Positions 32,160-44,734 of a stretch of 64,000 bases of DNA are shown here, one piece after another. Source of the DNA: Aulostomus chinensis (taxonomy: Eukaryota > Chordata > Actinopteri > Syngnathiformes > Aulostomidae); contig JBBMOA010000001.1 in NCBI GenBank assembly GCA_037954235.1, positions 14,089,980 to 14,153,979 on the forward strand. Reading direction: 5' to 3'. A program made the translations under genes and the position numbers. The notes beneath the pieces are model-generated. The model was not told where the DNA came from and did not search any database. It saw nothing but the letters and a program-made list of their open reading frames with translations. The stretch's first letter is position 1, and each line of letters starts with the position of its first letter.

Positions 32160-35100
32160 ACTAATCTCAAAATGATGCTAAAGTGATGCAGTAAGAGTTG
32201 CTTAAAACCTTAAAATGATGCTGACAGTCATGTAGTGAGAGTTGCTTAAAATCTCAAAATGATGCGACAGTGATGTGGTGAGAGTTGCTACTATCCTTCA
32301 AATGATGCTACAATGATGTAGTGAGAGTTGCTTAAAATCTCAAAATGATGTGACAGTGATGTGGTAATAGTTTCAAAAAACTCAAAATGATGCTCCAGTG
32401 ATGTAGTCAGAGTTGCTACGAACCTCAAAATGATGCTGACAGTCATGAAGTGAGATTTGCTACTATCCTCAAAATGATGCTACAGTGATGTGGTGAGAAT
32501 TGCTAAAAATCTCATAATGATGCGAAAGTGATGTGATGAGAGTTGCTCAAAACCTCAAATGATGCTGTCAGTAATGTAGTGAGAGTTGCTACGAACCTCA
32601 AAATGATGCTCCAGTGATGTAGTGAGAGTTGCTACGAACCTCAAAATGATGCTACAGTAATGTAGTAGGAGTTACTAAAAATCTAAAAATGATGCTGAAG
32701 TGATGGGGGGAGAGTTTCTAAAATCCTCAAAATGATGCTACAGGATGTAGTGAGAGTTGCCACGAACCTCAAAATGATGCTACAGTAATGTAGTGAGAGT
32801 TGCTACGAAGCTCAAAATGATGCAACAGTAATGTGGTGAGAGTTGCTTAAAACCTCAAAATGATGCTACAGTAATGTGGTGAGAGTTGCTTAAAACCTCA
32901 AAATGATGCTACAGTGATGTAGTGAGAGTTGCTACGGACCTGAAAATGATGCTCCAGTGATGCAGTAAGAGTTGCTTAAAACCTCAAAATGATTCTACAG
33001 TGATGTGGTGAGAGTTTCTTAAAATCTCAAAATGATGCGACAGTGATGTGGTAAGAGTTGCGAAAGACCTCAAAATGATGCTGACAGTAATGTGGTGAGA
33101 GTTGCTAAAAATCTCAAAATGATGCGAAAGTGATATAGTGAGAGTTGCTACAAACCTCAAAATGATGGTGACAGTCATGTAGTGAGAGTTGCTACGAACC
33201 TCAAAATGATGCTACAGTAATGTGGTGAGAGTTGCTTAAAACCTCAAAATGATGCGACAGTGATGTAGTGAGAGTTGCTACGAACCTCAAAATGATGCTA
33301 CAGTAATGTGGTGAGAGTTGCTTAAAACCTCAAAATGATGCTCCAGTGATGCAGTAAGAGTTGCTTAAAACCTCAAAATGATGCTACAGTGATGTGGTGA
33401 GAGTTTCTTAAAATCTCAAAATGATGCGACAGTGATGTGGTGAGAGTTGCTAAAAATCTCAAAATGATGCTAAAGTGATATAGTGAGAGTTGCTACTAAC
33501 CTAGGAAATGATGCTACAGTGATGTGGTGAGAGTTGCTACGAACCTCAAAATGATGCTACAGTAATGTGGTGAGAGTTGCTACGAACCTCAAAATGATGC
33601 TCCAGTGATGTAGTAAGAGTTGCTACGAACCTCAAAATGATGCTGACAGTCATGAAGTGAGATTTGCTACTATCCTCAAAATGATGCTACAGTGATGTAG
33701 GAAGAGTTGCAAAAACCTCAAAATGATGCTGCAGTGATGTAGTGAGAGTTGCTACTAATCTAAGAAATGATGGTAAAGTGATGTGGTGAGAGTTGCTACT
33801 AATCTCAAAATGATTCTACAGTGATGTAGTGAGAGTTGCTACGATCCTCAAAATGATGCTACAGTAATGTATTAGGTTGCTAAAAACCTCAAAATGATGC
33901 TACAGTGATGTAGTGAGAGTTGCTACGATCCTCAAAATGATGCTACAGTAATGTATTCGGTTGACTAAAAACCTCAAAATGATGCTCCAGTGATGCAGTA
34001 AGAGTTGCTTAAAACCTTTAAAAATGATGCTGACAGTCATGTAGTGAGAGTTGCTACTATCCTCCAAATGATGCTACAGTGATGTCGTGAGAGTTGCTAA
34101 AAATCTCAAAATGATGCTGCAGTGATGTCGTGAGAGTTGCTACTAATCTAAGAAATGATGCTACAGTGATGTGGTGAGAGTTGCTACTCACCTTAAAATG
34201 ATGCTGACAGTGATGTCGTGAGAGTTTCTTCGAACCTCAAAATGATGCTACAGTGATGTAATGAGAGTTGCTAAAAACCTAAGAAATGATGCCACAGTGA
34301 TGGGGTGAGAGTTGCTACTAATCTCAAAATGATGCTAAAGTGATGTAATGAGAGTTGCTACTAACCTAAGAAATGATGCTACAGTGATGTGGTGACAGTT
34401 TCTTTGAACCTCAAAATGATGCTACAGTGATGTAATGAGAGTTGCGACAAACCTAAGAAATGATGCCACAGTGATGTCGTGAGAGTTGCTACTAACCTAA
34501 AAATGATGCTTACAGTGATGTCGTTAGAGTTGCTACTATCCTCCAAAATGATGCTTCAGTAATGTAGTGAGAGTTGCTACTATCCTCAAAATGATGCTGA
34601 AAGTGATGAAGTGAGAGTTCCTACAAACCTCAAAAGGATGCTGACAGTAATGTAGTGAGAGTTGCTAAAAACCTGAAAATGATGCTACAGTGATGTGGTG
34701 AAAGTTGCTACTAATCTCAAAATGATGCGAAAGTAATGTAATGAGAGTTGCTACTTATTTCAAAATGAGGCTCCACTGATGTAATGAGAGTTGCTACTAA
34801 CCTAAGAAATGATGCTACAGTAATGTAGTGAGAGTTACAACTAAATTAAAAATGATGGTGACAGTCATGTAGTGAGACTTGCTACTAACCTTAAAATGAT
34901 GCTGACAGTGATGTCGTGAGAGTTTCTACGAACCTCAAAATGATGCTACAATGATGTAATGAGAGTTGCTACTAACCTAAAAATGAGGCTCCAGTGATGT
35001 CGTGAGAGTTGCTACTATCCTCAAAATGATGCTAAAGTAATATAGTGAGAGTTGCTACGAACCTAAAAATGATGCTACAGTGATGTAATGAGAGTTGCTA

Positions 35101-37966
35101 CTAACCTAAGAAATGATGCTACAGTGATGTCGTGAGAGTTGCTACTAACCTTAAAATGATGCTGACAGTGATGTCGTGAGAGTTTCTTCGAACCTCAAAA
35201 TGATGCTACAGTGATGTAATGAGAGTTGCTAAAAACCTAAGAAATGATGCCACTGTGATGTAGTGATAGTTGCTACTAATCTCAAAATGATGCTAAAGTG
35301 ATGTTGTGACAGTTGCTATGTACCTAAGAAATGATGCTACAGTGATGTGGTGAGAGTTGTTACCGACCTCAAAATGATGCTAGAGTGATGTGGTGAGAGT
35401 TGCTACTAACCTAAAAATGATGCTGACAGTGATGTCGTGAGAGTTGCTACTATCCTCAAAATGATGCTGAAAGTGATGAAGTGAGAGTTGCTACAAACCT
35501 CAAAATGATGGTGACAGTCATGTAGTGAGAGTTGCTACGAACCTCAAAATGATGCTACAGTAATGTGGTGAGAGTTGCTTAAAACCTCAAAATGATGCGA
35601 CAGTGATGTAGTGAGAGTTGCTACGAACCTCAAAATGATGCTACAGTAATGTGGTGAGAGTTGCTTAAAACCTCAAAATGATGCTCCAGTGATGCAGTAA
35701 GAGTTGCTTAAAACCTCAAAATGATGCGACAGTGATGTGGTGAGAGTTTCTTAAAATCTCAAAATGATGCGACAGTGATGTGGTGAGAGTTGCTAAAAAT
35801 CTCAAAATGATGCTAAAGTGATATAGTGAGAGTTGCTACTAACCTAAGAAATGATGCTACAGTGATGTGGTGAGAGTTGCTACGAACCTCAAAATGATGC
35901 TACAGTAATGTGGTGAGAGTTGCTACGAACCTCAAAATGATGCTCCAGTGATGTAGTAAGAGTTGCTACGAACCTCAAAATGATGCTGACAGTCATGAAG
36001 TGAGATTTGCTACTATCCTCAAAATGATGCTACAGTGATGTAGGAAGAGTTGCTAAAAACCTCAAAATGATTCTGCAGTGATGTAGTGAGAGTTGCTACT
36101 AATCTAAGAAATGATGGTAAAGTGATGTGGTGAGAGTTGCTTCAAATCTCAAAATGATGCTCCAGTGATGCAGTAAGAGTTGCTTAAAACCTTAAAATGA
36201 TGCCACAGTGATGTGGTGAGAGTTGCTATTAACCTAAAAAATGATGCTACAGTCATGTAGTGAGAGTTGCTAAAAACCTCAAAATGATGCTGACAGTGAT
36301 GTAATGAGAGTTGCTACTAACCTAAGAAATGATGCCACAGTGATGGGGTGAGAGTTGCTACTAATCTCAAAATGATGCTAAAGTGATGTAATGAGAGTTG
36401 CTACTAACCTAAGAAATGATGCTACAGTGATGTGGTGAGAGTTGCTACTAACCTCAAAATGATGGTGACAGTCATGTAGTGAGACTTGCTGCTAACCTTA
36501 AAATGATGCTGACAGTGATGTCGTGAGAGTTTCTTTGAACCTCAAAATGATGCTACAGTGATGTAATGAGAGTTGCGACAAACCTAAGAAATGATGCCAC
36601 AGTGATGTAGTGATAGTTGCTAAAAACCTCAAAATGAGGCTCCAGTAATGTCGTGAGAGTTGCTACTATCCTCAAAATGATGCTAAAGTTATATGGTGAG
36701 AGTTGCTACTAATCTCAAAATGATGCTGAAAGTGATGTCGTGAGAGTTTCTACGAACCTCAAAATGATGCTACAGTGATGTAATGAGAGTTGCTACAAAC
36801 CTAAGAAATGATGCTACAGTGATGTGGTGAGAGTTGCTACTAATCTCAAAATGATGCAAAAGTGATGTTGTGAAAGTCGCTATGTACCTAAGAAATGATG
36901 CTCCAGTGATGTGGTGAGAGTTGTTACCGACCTCAAAATGATGCTAGAGTGATGTGGTGAGAGTTGCTACTATCCTCCAAATGATGTGACAGTAATGTGG
37001 TAAGAGTTGCTAAAAATCTCAAAATGATGCTAAAGTGATGTGGTGAGAGTTGAAAAAAAAAATCAAAATGATGCTGTCAGTAATGTAGTGAGAGTTGCTA
37101 CGACCCTCAAAATGATGCTACAGTGATGTAGTGACAGTTGCTTCAAATCTCAAAATGATGCTACAGTGATGTAGTGAGAGTTGCTTAAAATCTCAAATGA
37201 TGCTACAGTGATGTAGTGAGAGTTGCTACGGACCTCAAAATGATGCTCCAGTGATGCAGTAAGAGTTGCTTAAAACCTCAAAATGATGCTGACAGTAATG
37301 TAGTGAGAGTTGTTAAGAACCTCAAAATGATGCTACAGTGATGTGGTGAGAGTTGATAGTAATTTCAAAATCATGCCAAAGTGATGTAATGAGAGTTGCT
37401 ACTTACTTAAGAAATGATGCTACAGTGATGTGGTGAGAGTTGCTACGAACCTCAAAATGATGCTAAAGTAATGTGTTGAGAGTTGCTACGAACCTCAAAA
37501 TGATTCTACAGTGATGTTGTGAGAGTTGCTACGATCCTCAAAATGATGCTACAGTCATGTATTAGGTTGCTAAAAACCTCAAAATGATGCTCCAGTGATG
37601 CAGTAAGAGTTGCTTAAAACCTTAAAATGATGCCACAGTGATGTGGTGAGAGTTGCGAAAAACCTCAAAATGATGCTGACAGTGATGTAATGAGAGTTGC
37701 TACTAACCTAAGAAATGATGCCACAGTGATGGGGTGAGAGTTGCTACTAATCTCAAAATGATGCTAAAGTGACGTAATGAGAGTTGCTACTAACCTAAGA
37801 AATGATTCTACAGTGATGTGGTGAGAGTTGCTACTAACCTCAAAATGATGGTGACAGTCATGTAGTGAGACTTGCTGCTAACCTTAAAATGATGCTGACA
37901 GTGATGTCGTGAGAGTTTCTTTGAACCTCAAAATGATGCTACAGTAATGTATTAAGTTGCTAAAAA

Positions 37967-38012
37967 GGGTTAGGGTTAGGGTTAGGGTTAGGGTTACAGG
38001 GTTACAGGGTTA
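37967..38012 (+). repeat. Interstitial telomeric repeat tract
   Basis: Five perfect GGGTTA units (37967-37996) followed by CAGGGTTACAGGGTTACAG, which grades into the satellite word ACAGTGATG. The parallel satellite block at 36541-36615 has ordinary monomers here, so the tract is an addition to one copy. Confidence 0.95.
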
Positions 38013-39150
38013 CAGTGATGTAGTGATAGTTGCTAAAAACCTCAAAATGAGGCTCCAGTAATGTCGTGAGAGTTGCTACTATCCTCAAAATGATGCTAAA
38101 GTTATATGGTGAGAGTTGCTACTAATCTCAAAATGATGCTGAAAGTGATGTCGTGAGAGTTTCTACGAACCTCAAAATGATGCTACAGTGATGTAATGAG
38201 AGTTGCTACAAACCTAAGAAATGATGCTACAGTGATGTGGTGAGAGTTGCTACTAATCTCAAAATGATGCTAAAGTGATGTTGTGAAAGTCGCGATGTAC
38301 CTAAGAAATGATGCTCCAGTGATGTGGTGAGAGTTGTTTCCGACCTCAAAATGATGCTAGAGTGATGTCGTGAGAGTTGCTACTAACCTAAAAATGATGC
38401 TTACAGTGATGTCGTTAGAGTTGCTACTATCCTCCAAAATGATGCTTCAGTAATGTCGTGAGAGTTGCTACTATCCTCAAAATGATGCTGAAAGTGATGA
38501 AGTGAGAGTTGCTACAAACCTCAAAAGGATGCTGACAGTGATGTAGTGAGAGTTGCTAAAAACCTGAAAATGATGCTACAGTGATGTGGTGCAAGTTGCT
38601 ACTAATCTCAAAATGACGCGAAAGTAATGTAATGAGAGTTGCTACTTATTTCAAAATGAGGCTCCACTGATGTAATGAGAGTTGCTACTAACCTAAGAAA
38701 TGATGCTACAGTAATGTAGTGAGAGTTACTACTAAATTAAAAATGATGGTGACAGTCATGTAGTGAGACTTGCTACTAACCTTAAAATGATGCTGACAGT
38801 GATGTCGTGAGAGTTGCTACGAACCTAAAAATGATGCTACAGTGATGTAATGAGAGTTGCTACTAACCTAAGAAATGATGCTACAGTGATGTCGTGAGAG
38901 TTGCTACTAACCTGAAAATGATGCTACAGTGATGTCGTGAGAGTTGCTCCAAACCTAAAAAATGATGGTGACCGTCATGTAGTGAGAGTTGCTAAAAACC
39001 TCAAAAGGATACTGACAGTAATGTAGTATCCTTGCTAAAAACCTGAAAATGATGCTGACAGTGATGTAATGAGAGTTGCTATGAACCTAAGAAATGATGC
39101 TACAGTGATGTGGTGAGAGTTGCTACTATCCTCCAAATGATGCTGACAGT

Positions 39151-39654
39151 CATGTGAGCTTCATCAAGACCCAGGCCTCTATTTGTGGTCATGCATCATT
39201 GTGGCTGACCAATGGTCCAACTTCATCAGTCAGTCAGTCAGAGACATTAGCATTTGTCGGCCTGGCCTGCTGCCAAAGACTAACACTGCTTTAGTTGATT
39301 TACCTGTGCAGCCATGTCACGCTCCTCTCGGCCACCTCCAAGGTCAGACGTCAGGTTAAACCAGCCAATGGCGGAAGAATCACTCTCAGAATCTGAAGCG
39401 CTCGTAGCTGCAGGGTTTTTCCACACAGCTTCTGTTGAGAGACAAAGTCCATCACTTGATTAACTCTCACCAACAGAAATGTGCAGTTTTCCACTCAGGA
39501 CAGCTGCTGCATGCTGCTGTTTGTAAAAAGAAGGTCCAGTGGATCCGTTCAGTTCTACATTATTCAGCAGAGAGATGTCACCATTGAATAATGACCATAT
39601 TTCCTAAAATTATAGCTCAACCACAGAGGGACCAGGCTACTAGAATGACCTCTG
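39151..39654. other. No gene identified
   Basis: Unique sequence after the satellite. It may include the 3' part of the hAT element that follows on the minus strand, but I cannot see its terminal inverted repeat or a conserved dimerisation domain. Confidence 0.4.
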
Positions 39655-40560
39655 TTTACTAGAAGTGCTTCTCCTATGGTGGTGAACTCCTCAGCTGTCA
39701 GTGGAGTCAAATCTGTCTTAGAGAGGCCAGAGGTTCCCACACTGGTTCCCTCTCATCATGCAGCCCTGACAGCTGTGTGTGCTGTTCCAGCGTGTTGGCA
39801 CCTCACTGATGAGTTTCAGGGTTGGCCCTCCCATCTGTTGCTGCACCTGAGCCAGCTTCTCCTTGGCTGTAGTGCTGATCTGAAGGATGTGACAGTGTTC
39901 CTGGCTTTGTGTCTGATGATGGAAGTGGGGATCTGATCACAGGATTTTCTGACTCCTAGATTCAGACGATGTGCAGTGCAGACTGAGTGGTGAATTTGGA
40001 GCTGTCTAGTGGATGCTGTCATGTTTGGTGCTGCGTCGCTCACAAGACACTTGACTTTGTTGGTGATGGCCCAGTCCTCCATCAGGCCTCTTTGGACTGG
40101 GGCCAAACTGTCAGCAGGGTGACTTTGTGGAAAGTCTTGCACTCCCAACACATTCATTCTCACTAATGCAGTGACAGGTCAGAGCCAAGGGAGCCTCCAT
40201 GTCCACAGATGTCCACATGGCAGCTGGACTTCCTTTTTCACTCCTTCCCGTTCCTCCTGGTACTTTTTGGCCACCGTTTGTTTGATGGTCTGAAAATGAC
40301 ACCCAGAGTAAATCAATACATTGAAATTAGAGATGAAATAAACTGGAGATATCAACGACTGCTTTAGATCATTTCCACACAAACCTTTCTGGTTGGCAAA
40401 CATATGAGGCTCAAGGACCTGAACCAGTTCCCTGAACCCTTCCCTCTCAACAGTGCTGAGGGGCTGGCAGTCCTTCAGGATGAAATTCAGCAGAGCCTCA
40501 TCCAGCATCTGCTTCCTGGAAGCTGGATGGTTAAAGATGAAGGAGAGAAGAAATGAAGAG
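39655..40560 (-). pseudogene. hAT-type (ZBED-like) transposase, broken
   Basis: On the minus strand the pieces read in order: FNHPASRKQMLDEALLNFIL and EREGFRELVQVLEP, then after a likely intron (donor at CCAGAAAG/GTTTGT, acceptor TTTTCAG/ACCATC) TIKQTVAKKYQEER, MWTSVDMEAPLALTC (RNase-H-like start), VLGVQDFPQSHPADSLAP, CLVSDAAPNMTAS (second acidic position) and HRLNLGV, then KLAQVQQQMGGPTLKLI and EVPTRWNST near 39800. These follow the order of ZBED/hAT transposases. At least two frame changes (near 40150 and 39880) and the absent BED finger make it non-functional. A truncated copy is at 54781-55230. Confidence 0.8.
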
Positions 40561-41556
40561 GAATTAATGATCAATGAAGCAACTGTGAGTCAGTTGGAGA
40601 GTGGCTGTATACCTGAGTTCATCCTGGTGGATCTGGGACTTCATTCTCATGCCTGGCCCCATCATGCCTCAGCACTGAAGAGGTGCTTTTGTTGAGATGA
40701 GACGCTTCTGTCCAACAAATGCCACATTCAACCTGCAGAAAAGAACATGAGTACTCAGCTAAAAGTTCCTTTCTTCATGGTGACTGGTGTTTCTTAGTCT
40801 TAGACCACCAGGTTTCCAATGAGGTGTATCGGATACGTTGTTGTGTGCCGCTGAAATCCGTCCAATTCCGGCGTTGTTTCCTCATGAAATATGTTTGCCT
40901 TAAAGCTCATTAAAGTGTTGAACCACAATATCGTTCGTTTAGTCAACTTCAAGATAACCTACTTCTACATTCCAGTCCCGGCTGCTCCTGTTCTGCTGCA
41001 GTCCAGAAAACAACAACCCGATACAATTGGCGCTCCTTCCCACAGCTCCGGCCCGGATCCGCATGGTTCCGCTGACTGACTGTGAGACGCGCTCCCTCCA
41101 GAGTGGCACAGCCCGATGGGGGTCCTTATCTGGCACGGGGGCGTAAAACAGGTGCGACTGGAAAGCCTGGTTTATTCTGCGTCGAGGGAACGCGTTGCTC
41201 TGCAATTCACCGCCAAGCCGCTAGGGGGTGTGGCTTTGTCTTTGTATTGTTTACGGGGCTCTTGTCGGATTCCTTGGTTTTCTTCCGGTCACAGACAACA
41301 ATTGTTGGCCATTTGTCAGTCTTTGTAGTGCCGCCAATAATCCTTTCTTCGGCTTGGTCCATTTTTTCTTGACGCTTTCACCACAGAAACTTTGAAAATG
41401 GCGGTGTTGTTGTGCTGCGACTGAACCGGAAATGACGTTCTGAGCGGACCAATTACAGTCCTCGACGTTGACGTCACCACGCGTTTACGCGACACGGAGG
41501 CAGGATTTTGTTGGGGTTTGCGTCGACGCGACGCAGAAGCATAAATCAGGCTTTCG
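40114..41556. repeat. Segmental duplication block, copy 1
   Basis: Matches 54781-56314, offset 14667 at the left end. It covers the 5' half of the hAT relic and about 1 kb upstream, including a CCAAT-like and CRE-containing stretch. This copy lacks about 46 bp present in copy 2 after GTAGTGCCGC (41334 versus 56009). Confidence 0.92.
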
Positions 41557-41848
41557 TGGTTTAGAATCTCACGCCAAGCCGGAGAACCAGGTCTTGAATC
41601 AGTCACGTGGTCACTGCCGGTCGGCGAGGCTTTGGACGTCACTAAATACGTCATCGATAACCGTTTTTCAAAACGAAATCCTGGATCACTCCACTCATCA
41701 CTACCGCTGCTACCAGGTTAGCGAGTCTGGAGTGGCACAGAGAACAGAGCTTGGACTCTGCTCGTTTTGAAGAAGAAGAAGAAGAAAAGAAGCGGAAGGC
41801 CTCGGTCTTTGTCTCCTGAAGGCTGAGTGGCGCCGGTAGAACCTCAAC
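41440..41848 (+). promoter_or_regulatory. Putative promoter region of the zinc-finger gene
   Basis: GC- and CpG-rich relative to the flanks. It contains GACCAATTACAG (CCAAT-like, about 41448), a full CRE TGACGTCA at 41469-41476, an E-box CACGTG at 41604-41609, and GGACGTCACTAAATACGTCATC near 41635. No TATA box is near 41849, fitting a CpG-type promoter. The left part is shared with the duplicate at 56179, where the CRE is also intact. Activity is inferred. Confidence 0.5.
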
Positions 41849-44242
41849 ATGTGCGCCACGCAGCTGCTGCGGGTGTCGGTCCAGGAGCGGATCCTCGCCG
41901 CCGCTGAAGACTTCCTGCTGCAGCTGGGAGAAGGAGACTCAGCGGCTGGAGTCCCGGTGCTGAGAGCGCTGCTCACCGAGCGGCTGGCGGCGGCCGCGGA
42001 GCAGATCGTGGCTCTGCTGGAGGAAACCGTGGCGGAGTACGAGCGGGAGAACCACCGGCAGAGGTTGCTGCTCGATGCCGTGCTGAAGCCCCGAGTCAGG
42101 CTGGACAGAGCAGGTGAGTCCCCCCACACTGACCAGGAGAACCGAGAGACCGCAGTCCTGCCAGCAAGTGTCTCCGGTCTGGTTGTGTCCGTAATCCGGG
42201 TCATTGTGCTCAGACCGTCTGAGCAGGAGTGGAACAACGTAGAAGTGTTTCGTAGTTGACGGCTATTCGGTGTTGGTGGAGCCTTAAAACCTCACCTGGC
42301 TCGGGACACGCTGGGCGCCATCTTGGCTGCTTCCTGACCAACAAGTAGATGGCGCTGTTTGGTTTCCAGGCTGCGTCCTTCCCGCCGTAGTTCTACTGCT
42401 TTTTGTATTTGTTTGGAAGAAAAAAACAAAACTAAGAAACACGGAGAAACATCTCATAGGTTACACGTTACAAATTTTGTCCCAGCCAGAGTTTTCCTCA
42501 ATTACTGGAAAGGAAAGGGACATTTCCTGATTATTTTTAATAAACTAATCTTCGACCTTGGCTGACTGCATGTTGCTGTGTTTGGGTGGACTGACATGTT
42601 TAGCATCAGTACAGGTTCCCTCTGGTTCTAGGGACTGAACTCTCATTCTCCTACAGGGTCTCATTCTAGAAATGAACATTCTGACTAGCAGATGTGATCA
42701 TGAATGGACAAAACCATTCAGCAGAGGGGACCTATGACCTTTGACCTGGGTGACACAACGTTGATCCAAGCATCTGAAGCCAGCGTTTCTGTTCCCAGTT
42801 TGCTGACTGGTCCTCAGTAGCAGGACGTCTCTTTTCATTGAGTTGATTTCTGTTTCTGTCTGTTGCTCCGCTGTTTCAGAGTCAAATGAAGAGATTTCTG
42901 ATGTTGCTGTTTGTGTCCTGCAGATGTGGAGCAGCTGCTGGTGATTAAAGAAGAGGTTCCCCCTGAGCTGCAGGACCCAGAGCCCCCCCACATTAAAGAG
43001 GAGTGGGAGGAGCTGTGGACCAGTGAGGAGGGAGGGCAGCTTCAAGGGCAGGAGGAGGCTGATATCACCACGTTCCCCTTCACTCTGGTTCCTGTGAAGA
43101 GTGAAGGGGACGAAGAGAAACCTCAGTTCCCACATCTTCATCAGAGTCTAACTGAGGAGAACTTGAAAGAAGAGTCTCTGAGCAGCAACCCAATTCATCC
43201 TCTGAAAACAGAAGCTGATGGAGAAGAGTGTGGAGGACCAGAACCTGAACCAGAACCAGCCAGCAAGGTAGATCCAGATCCACTTGTACAACCCCAGACT
43301 GAAGACCAGATGTCAGACTCTTCTGAAGCTGAGACTGAAGTCAGTGAGGATGATTGGGTCAGACCTGATAACACGGCCACTTCTGAGCACAAGGAACCCT
43401 TTGGCTCAAGGAGGAATATGCTTCAGAAATTGAGCCCAGGACAGGAAGCGAGTCATTGCAGCTCAAAAGAACAAAAACTAAAGACTGGAAGAGAATCAGA
43501 GATCATCAGGAACGTGACCTTTGGTCCTTCTGAATCTGAGACAGAAGTCAGTGAGGATGAGCGTCCCTTTAGGTGCTCAAAGTGCAGTAAAGGTTTTAGT
43601 TACAGAAGGAATTTGGATGTACACATGAAAACACACACTGGAGAAAAACCATACCCCTGCTCAGTTTGCGGCACAGGGTTTTCAGAAAATGGATATCTAA
43701 AAAGACACATGAAGAGAACACATACTGGAGAGAAACCATTCCCATGCTCAGTTTGTGGCACCACATTTGCAGAAAAGTCAAGTGTGAAAAGACACATTAG
43801 GAGAGCCAATACTGGAGAGAAACCATTCCCATGCGCAGTTTGCAGCACAAGATTTTCAGAAAGGGATTGTCTGAAAAGACACATTAGGAGAGCCCATACT
43901 GGAGAGAAACCATTCCCCTGCTCAGTTTGTGGCACAAGATTTTCAGAAAGGGGTTGTCTGAATAGACATATGAGAAGACATACTGGAGAGAAACCATTCG
44001 GCTGCTCAGTGTGTGGCAAAACATTCTCAGAACAGGGACATCTGAAAAGGCACCTGAACGTGCACACTGGGGAGAAACCATTTCCCTGTGCACTTTGTGG
44101 CAAAAGATTCTCACAAAAGGGAAATCTGGGAAAGCACATGAAAACGCACACTGGGGAGAAACCATTCCCCTGTGCATTTTGTTGCAAAAGATTTTCAGAA
44201 AAAGGATGTCTGAAAAGACACATGAGGAGAACACACACTTGA
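41849..44242 (+). CDS. C2H2 zinc-finger protein, two coding exons
   Basis: Exon 1 is 41849-42113 (ATG with A at -3; donor CAG/GTGAGT); exon 2 is 42924-44242 (acceptor TTTGTGTCCTGCAG). Joining restores GAT (Asp89) and gives 527 residues. Residues 1-88 are a helical N-terminal segment (VSVQERILAAAEDFLLQL, later ALLEETVAEYEREN) usual in this fish-expanded group. Residues 89-303 are acidic, with LLVIKEEVPPELQDPEPPHI and similar tracts. Residues 304-527 hold eight C2H2 fingers joined by TGEKP linkers, several with H-x4-H spacing. In finger 3 the last zinc His is Asn384 (AAT for CAT). Function: probably a sequence-specific nuclear DNA-binding regulator; targets unknown. An AATAAA lies at 44721. No frame break is seen, so it may be active. 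The exon split is predicted, not proven. Confidence 0.88.
42114..42923 (+). other. Intron of the zinc-finger gene
   Basis: Begins GTGAGTCC and ends TTTGTGTCCTGCAG, both good vertebrate consensus sites. No other feature is seen inside. Confidence 0.8.
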
Positions 44243-44720
44243 GAGACATTTGTCTTGCTGAATTAGTTGCAAAAACTTCCTAGATGAGGAAAACATGAAA
44301 CAACACAACAGAAAAATGTCCTTTGTCCATTCTGTGTTGGTGTGACTCAAACTGAGTAGATAATGCAATTTATCATGGTCGTTCAGACCCAACTTGGAGG
44401 TTCTGGTTTTAGAAAGCGTTTTTCAGATAATGCAGCAGGAAATGAACTCAGTTAACCTGACATAATGGAGCCATCATTGGATATGACGGTGAGAGGGCTG
44501 ATCTTATTTTCTCTGAGGTCACCATGGAAAGATCCACCTGGTACCACTTACTGATCTTTGTATTGACGTATTGATCACTGATCAAACACTGAATTATCTT
44601 TGAGTGTCTTCAGACTATCTTACATGAGTGTATGTTATTGTTACGATGGTTTCTCTTCCTGGTTCCTGTCAATACATGTGCAGCTGTCAAGTCTTTAATC
44701 ACTTGTTGGTGCAGCCTGAT

Positions 44721-44726
44721 AATAAA
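44721..44726 (+). terminator. Polyadenylation signal of the zinc-finger gene
   Basis: AATAAA about 480 bp after the stop codon, the first consensus signal downstream on the plus strand. Confidence 0.55.
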
Positions 44727-44734
44727 GAATTACA

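Larger units (their letters stand above)
25105..39150 (+). repeat. Satellite, single-monomer subfamily, 14 kb
   Basis: About 320 tandem copies of a 43-bp unit of the type GTTGCTACGAACCTCAAAAT plus GATGCTACAGTGATGTAGTG plus AGA. Variants (AAGAAATGATG, GACAGTCATG, GTAATGAGAG) recur in blocks that reveal segmental duplications: 33165-33790 with 35508-36133 (offset 2343), and about 36160-36970 with 37585-38370. No gene is seen anywhere in it; frames such as 32984-33178 are repeat translations. Confidence 0.95.

Noticed and set aside
25105..39150. CRISPR-like regularly spaced repeat
   Set aside because: The repeats are directly adjacent and diverged with no unique spacers, in a eukaryotic context. 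It is a satellite.
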